Shown here: in pieces, positions 22,823 to 23,655 of the stretch
How positions within the stretch are numbered: position 1 is the stretch's first letter
How the letters are laid out: each line of letters begins with the position of its first letter
Source of the DNA: Cymbomonas tetramitiformis
Lineage: Eukaryota; Chlorophyta; Pyramimonadophyceae; Pyramimonadales; Pyramimonadaceae
Reading direction: 5' to 3'
Length of the DNA stretch: 23,655 nt
Assembly (NCBI GenBank): GCA_001247695.2
Contig: LGRX02035056.1
Coordinates: forward strand, 1-23,655
Made by a program: the position numbers and the translations under genes
The notes under the pieces: model-generated
Told to the model about the DNA's origin: nothing
What the model saw: the letters and a program-made list of their open reading frames with translations, nothing else
Databases searched by the model: none

Positions 22823-22851
22823 GTGTATGTGTGTGTGTGTGTGTGTGTGTG
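22823..22851. repeat. (TG)n microsatellite
   Basis: A run of TG dinucleotides, with one TATG near the start, separates the flavoprotein remnants from the GIY-YIG coding region. Confidence 0.9.
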
Positions 22852-22899
22852 GGACGGCCAAAATTGTGGGGTAAAAATTAAAAGGCGGCTACGGCAGGG

Positions 22900-23349
22900 T
22901 TGGTAGGTCAGCCAACTCGCCCCCGGGAGGGGGTAACCATTGTGACCCGAGGCCCCGAAGACGTGGGGTGGACACCCTTTGCGCACTCTTTTGTCTTGGG
23001 GATGTCTGGCAATATGCTAGAGGACACGCCAGGGGAGGTAGAGGCGCCCTTGGTGGAGGCCCCACCTGCCCGTAGGGCACGGAGGTCCCCGCTTGCTGAT
23101 GGCTTTAGACAGTTCTTTTCTCGTTTTTCGAAACCTGTTTCTGCGGATCGGAGACGTTCCCTCCAGAAACAATTTCCTCCTAGCTTTTGCTGGAGGGATG
23201 GTCTGTGGCAGGCTCGGATGACGGCGTGGCACTATACCATGCAGAAGTGTGCTACACTTCGGAGGTTACGCAGGTTGCACGCAGCGCACGGGCCCTCAGC
23301 AGATATATTGAGCCCAGCCAAGACTACCCAGGTTATATATGTCATATAA
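22900..23349 (+). pseudogene. GIY-YIG protein, 5' part before frameshift
   Basis: This 149-aa frame is compositionally coding (basic, with Arg/Leu-rich QKCATLRRLRRLHAAHG) and ends QVIYVI-stop. That ending is the first strand of a GIY-YIG nuclease fold; the fold continues one frame over from about 23345. The upstream portion is unidentified. It begins just after the microsatellite, so the element or gene is probably truncated on the left. The reading is either a pseudogene or a one-base assembly error. Confidence 0.45.
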
Positions 23350-23655
23350 CATCCGGGATAGTCACAGGCTATATGTAGGGATGACTAGTAACACGGCCTT
23401 TCAGAGGTTTAGGGAGCACGTCTGCGCTGCTAAGCGCGTCTTCCGAACTGGGGAGGGGAGTGACCCTCTTCATAGAGAGATGGCTAGGGTGGGCTGGCAG
23501 CAGTTTAGGATCTATCCCATCGAGCACATCGCGGGGCACTTCCCCAAGACAGCCGAGGGTAGGGCTGGGTTCAGGAGCTTGGCTTTCCCACGTGAGACCT
23601 TCTGGAAGCGGACTCTGCATGCGATTTTGCCCACAGGGTTCTGCTTGGAAGGGAA
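23345..23655 (+). CDS. GIY-YIG nuclease domain, open at window end
   Basis: In this frame YNIRDSHRLYVGMTSN is followed by QRFREHV. With the preceding frame's IYV the two tyrosines are 11 residues apart, the usual GIY...YIG spacing, provided one base is skipped at about 23344. The YVGMTSN and Arg (RFREH) positions match the catalytic core. Downstream, RETFWKRTLHAILPTGF resembles the C-terminal (R/E)xxWIxxL...P.G ending of GIY-YIG domains attached to reverse transcriptases such as Penelope-like elements. I infer a retroelement 3' end; a host nuclease is possible. The ATG at 23381 is internal to the domain and not a true start. Confidence 0.5.

Overview
This is a repeat-dominated piece of a eukaryotic nuclear genome. 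The evidence is Ty1/copia-type LTR retrotransposons, a GT-AG intron, and a flavoprotein gene of a renalase-like family. The host looks like a protist or alga rather than an animal or land plant, but I cannot name it. No bacterial operon, tRNA gene, complete rRNA gene or CRISPR array was seen.

Layout. (1) 192-9241: a young, full-length Ty1/copia element (E1) on the minus strand, with 334-bp LTRs differing at 2 sites and a 5-bp target duplication ATTGG. It carries four long overlapping ORFs in shifting frames: Gag, a Pro/Ser-rich protein with two hydrophobic segments, protease-integrase, and RT-RNase H. A membrane-type ORF between Gag and protease is not part of the usual copia layout. (2) 9247-14646: AT-rich non-coding repeats with GC-hairpin modules, AGCGTGAC-type short repeats, three copies of a sequence resembling a mitochondrial-type LSU rRNA helix, and a 397-bp tandem duplication. 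Within it at 11843-12503 lies a 661-bp TRIM-like element with identical 174-bp LTRs, apparently inserted in an exon of a minus-strand gene fragment. (3) 14647-18213: a second young minus-strand LTR element (E2) with 259-bp LTRs (1 difference) and TSD GAAGG. It encodes only a Gag-like protein that ends in a transmembrane segment plus a short tail, so it is non-autonomous.

(4) 18430-21090: a hairpin-rich region. A 2.2-kb foldback structure (arms of about 0.68-0.70 kb) encloses four 183-bp tandem repeats. Inside and beside the arms are six 49-59-nt sequences predicted to fold as three-way junctions (GATGTGG...CCACATC). (5) 21384-22545: two exons of a renalase-like FAD/NAD(P) protein around a 670-bp intron, with an unresolved downstream part. 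(6) 22900-23655: a GIY-YIG nuclease reading, one frameshift inside the domain, open at the window end, probably a retroelement 3' part.

How the parts relate. E1, E2 and the TRIM-like element share signals just inside the 5' LTR. E1 and the TRIM share GGTTTGGCCCCAC at the LTR edge. All three share a TGGCTAAA...CGCTTRGG-type motif 38-47 nt from the LTR. E1 and E2 also share a CACCAC/GTGGTG hairpin abutting the 3' LTR, a PVFYxAV Gag motif, and a membrane segment downstream of the Gag zinc knuckle. I infer one retroelement family with autonomous, Gag-only and miniature members, in which a membrane-inserted Gag-linked domain is a lineage trait.
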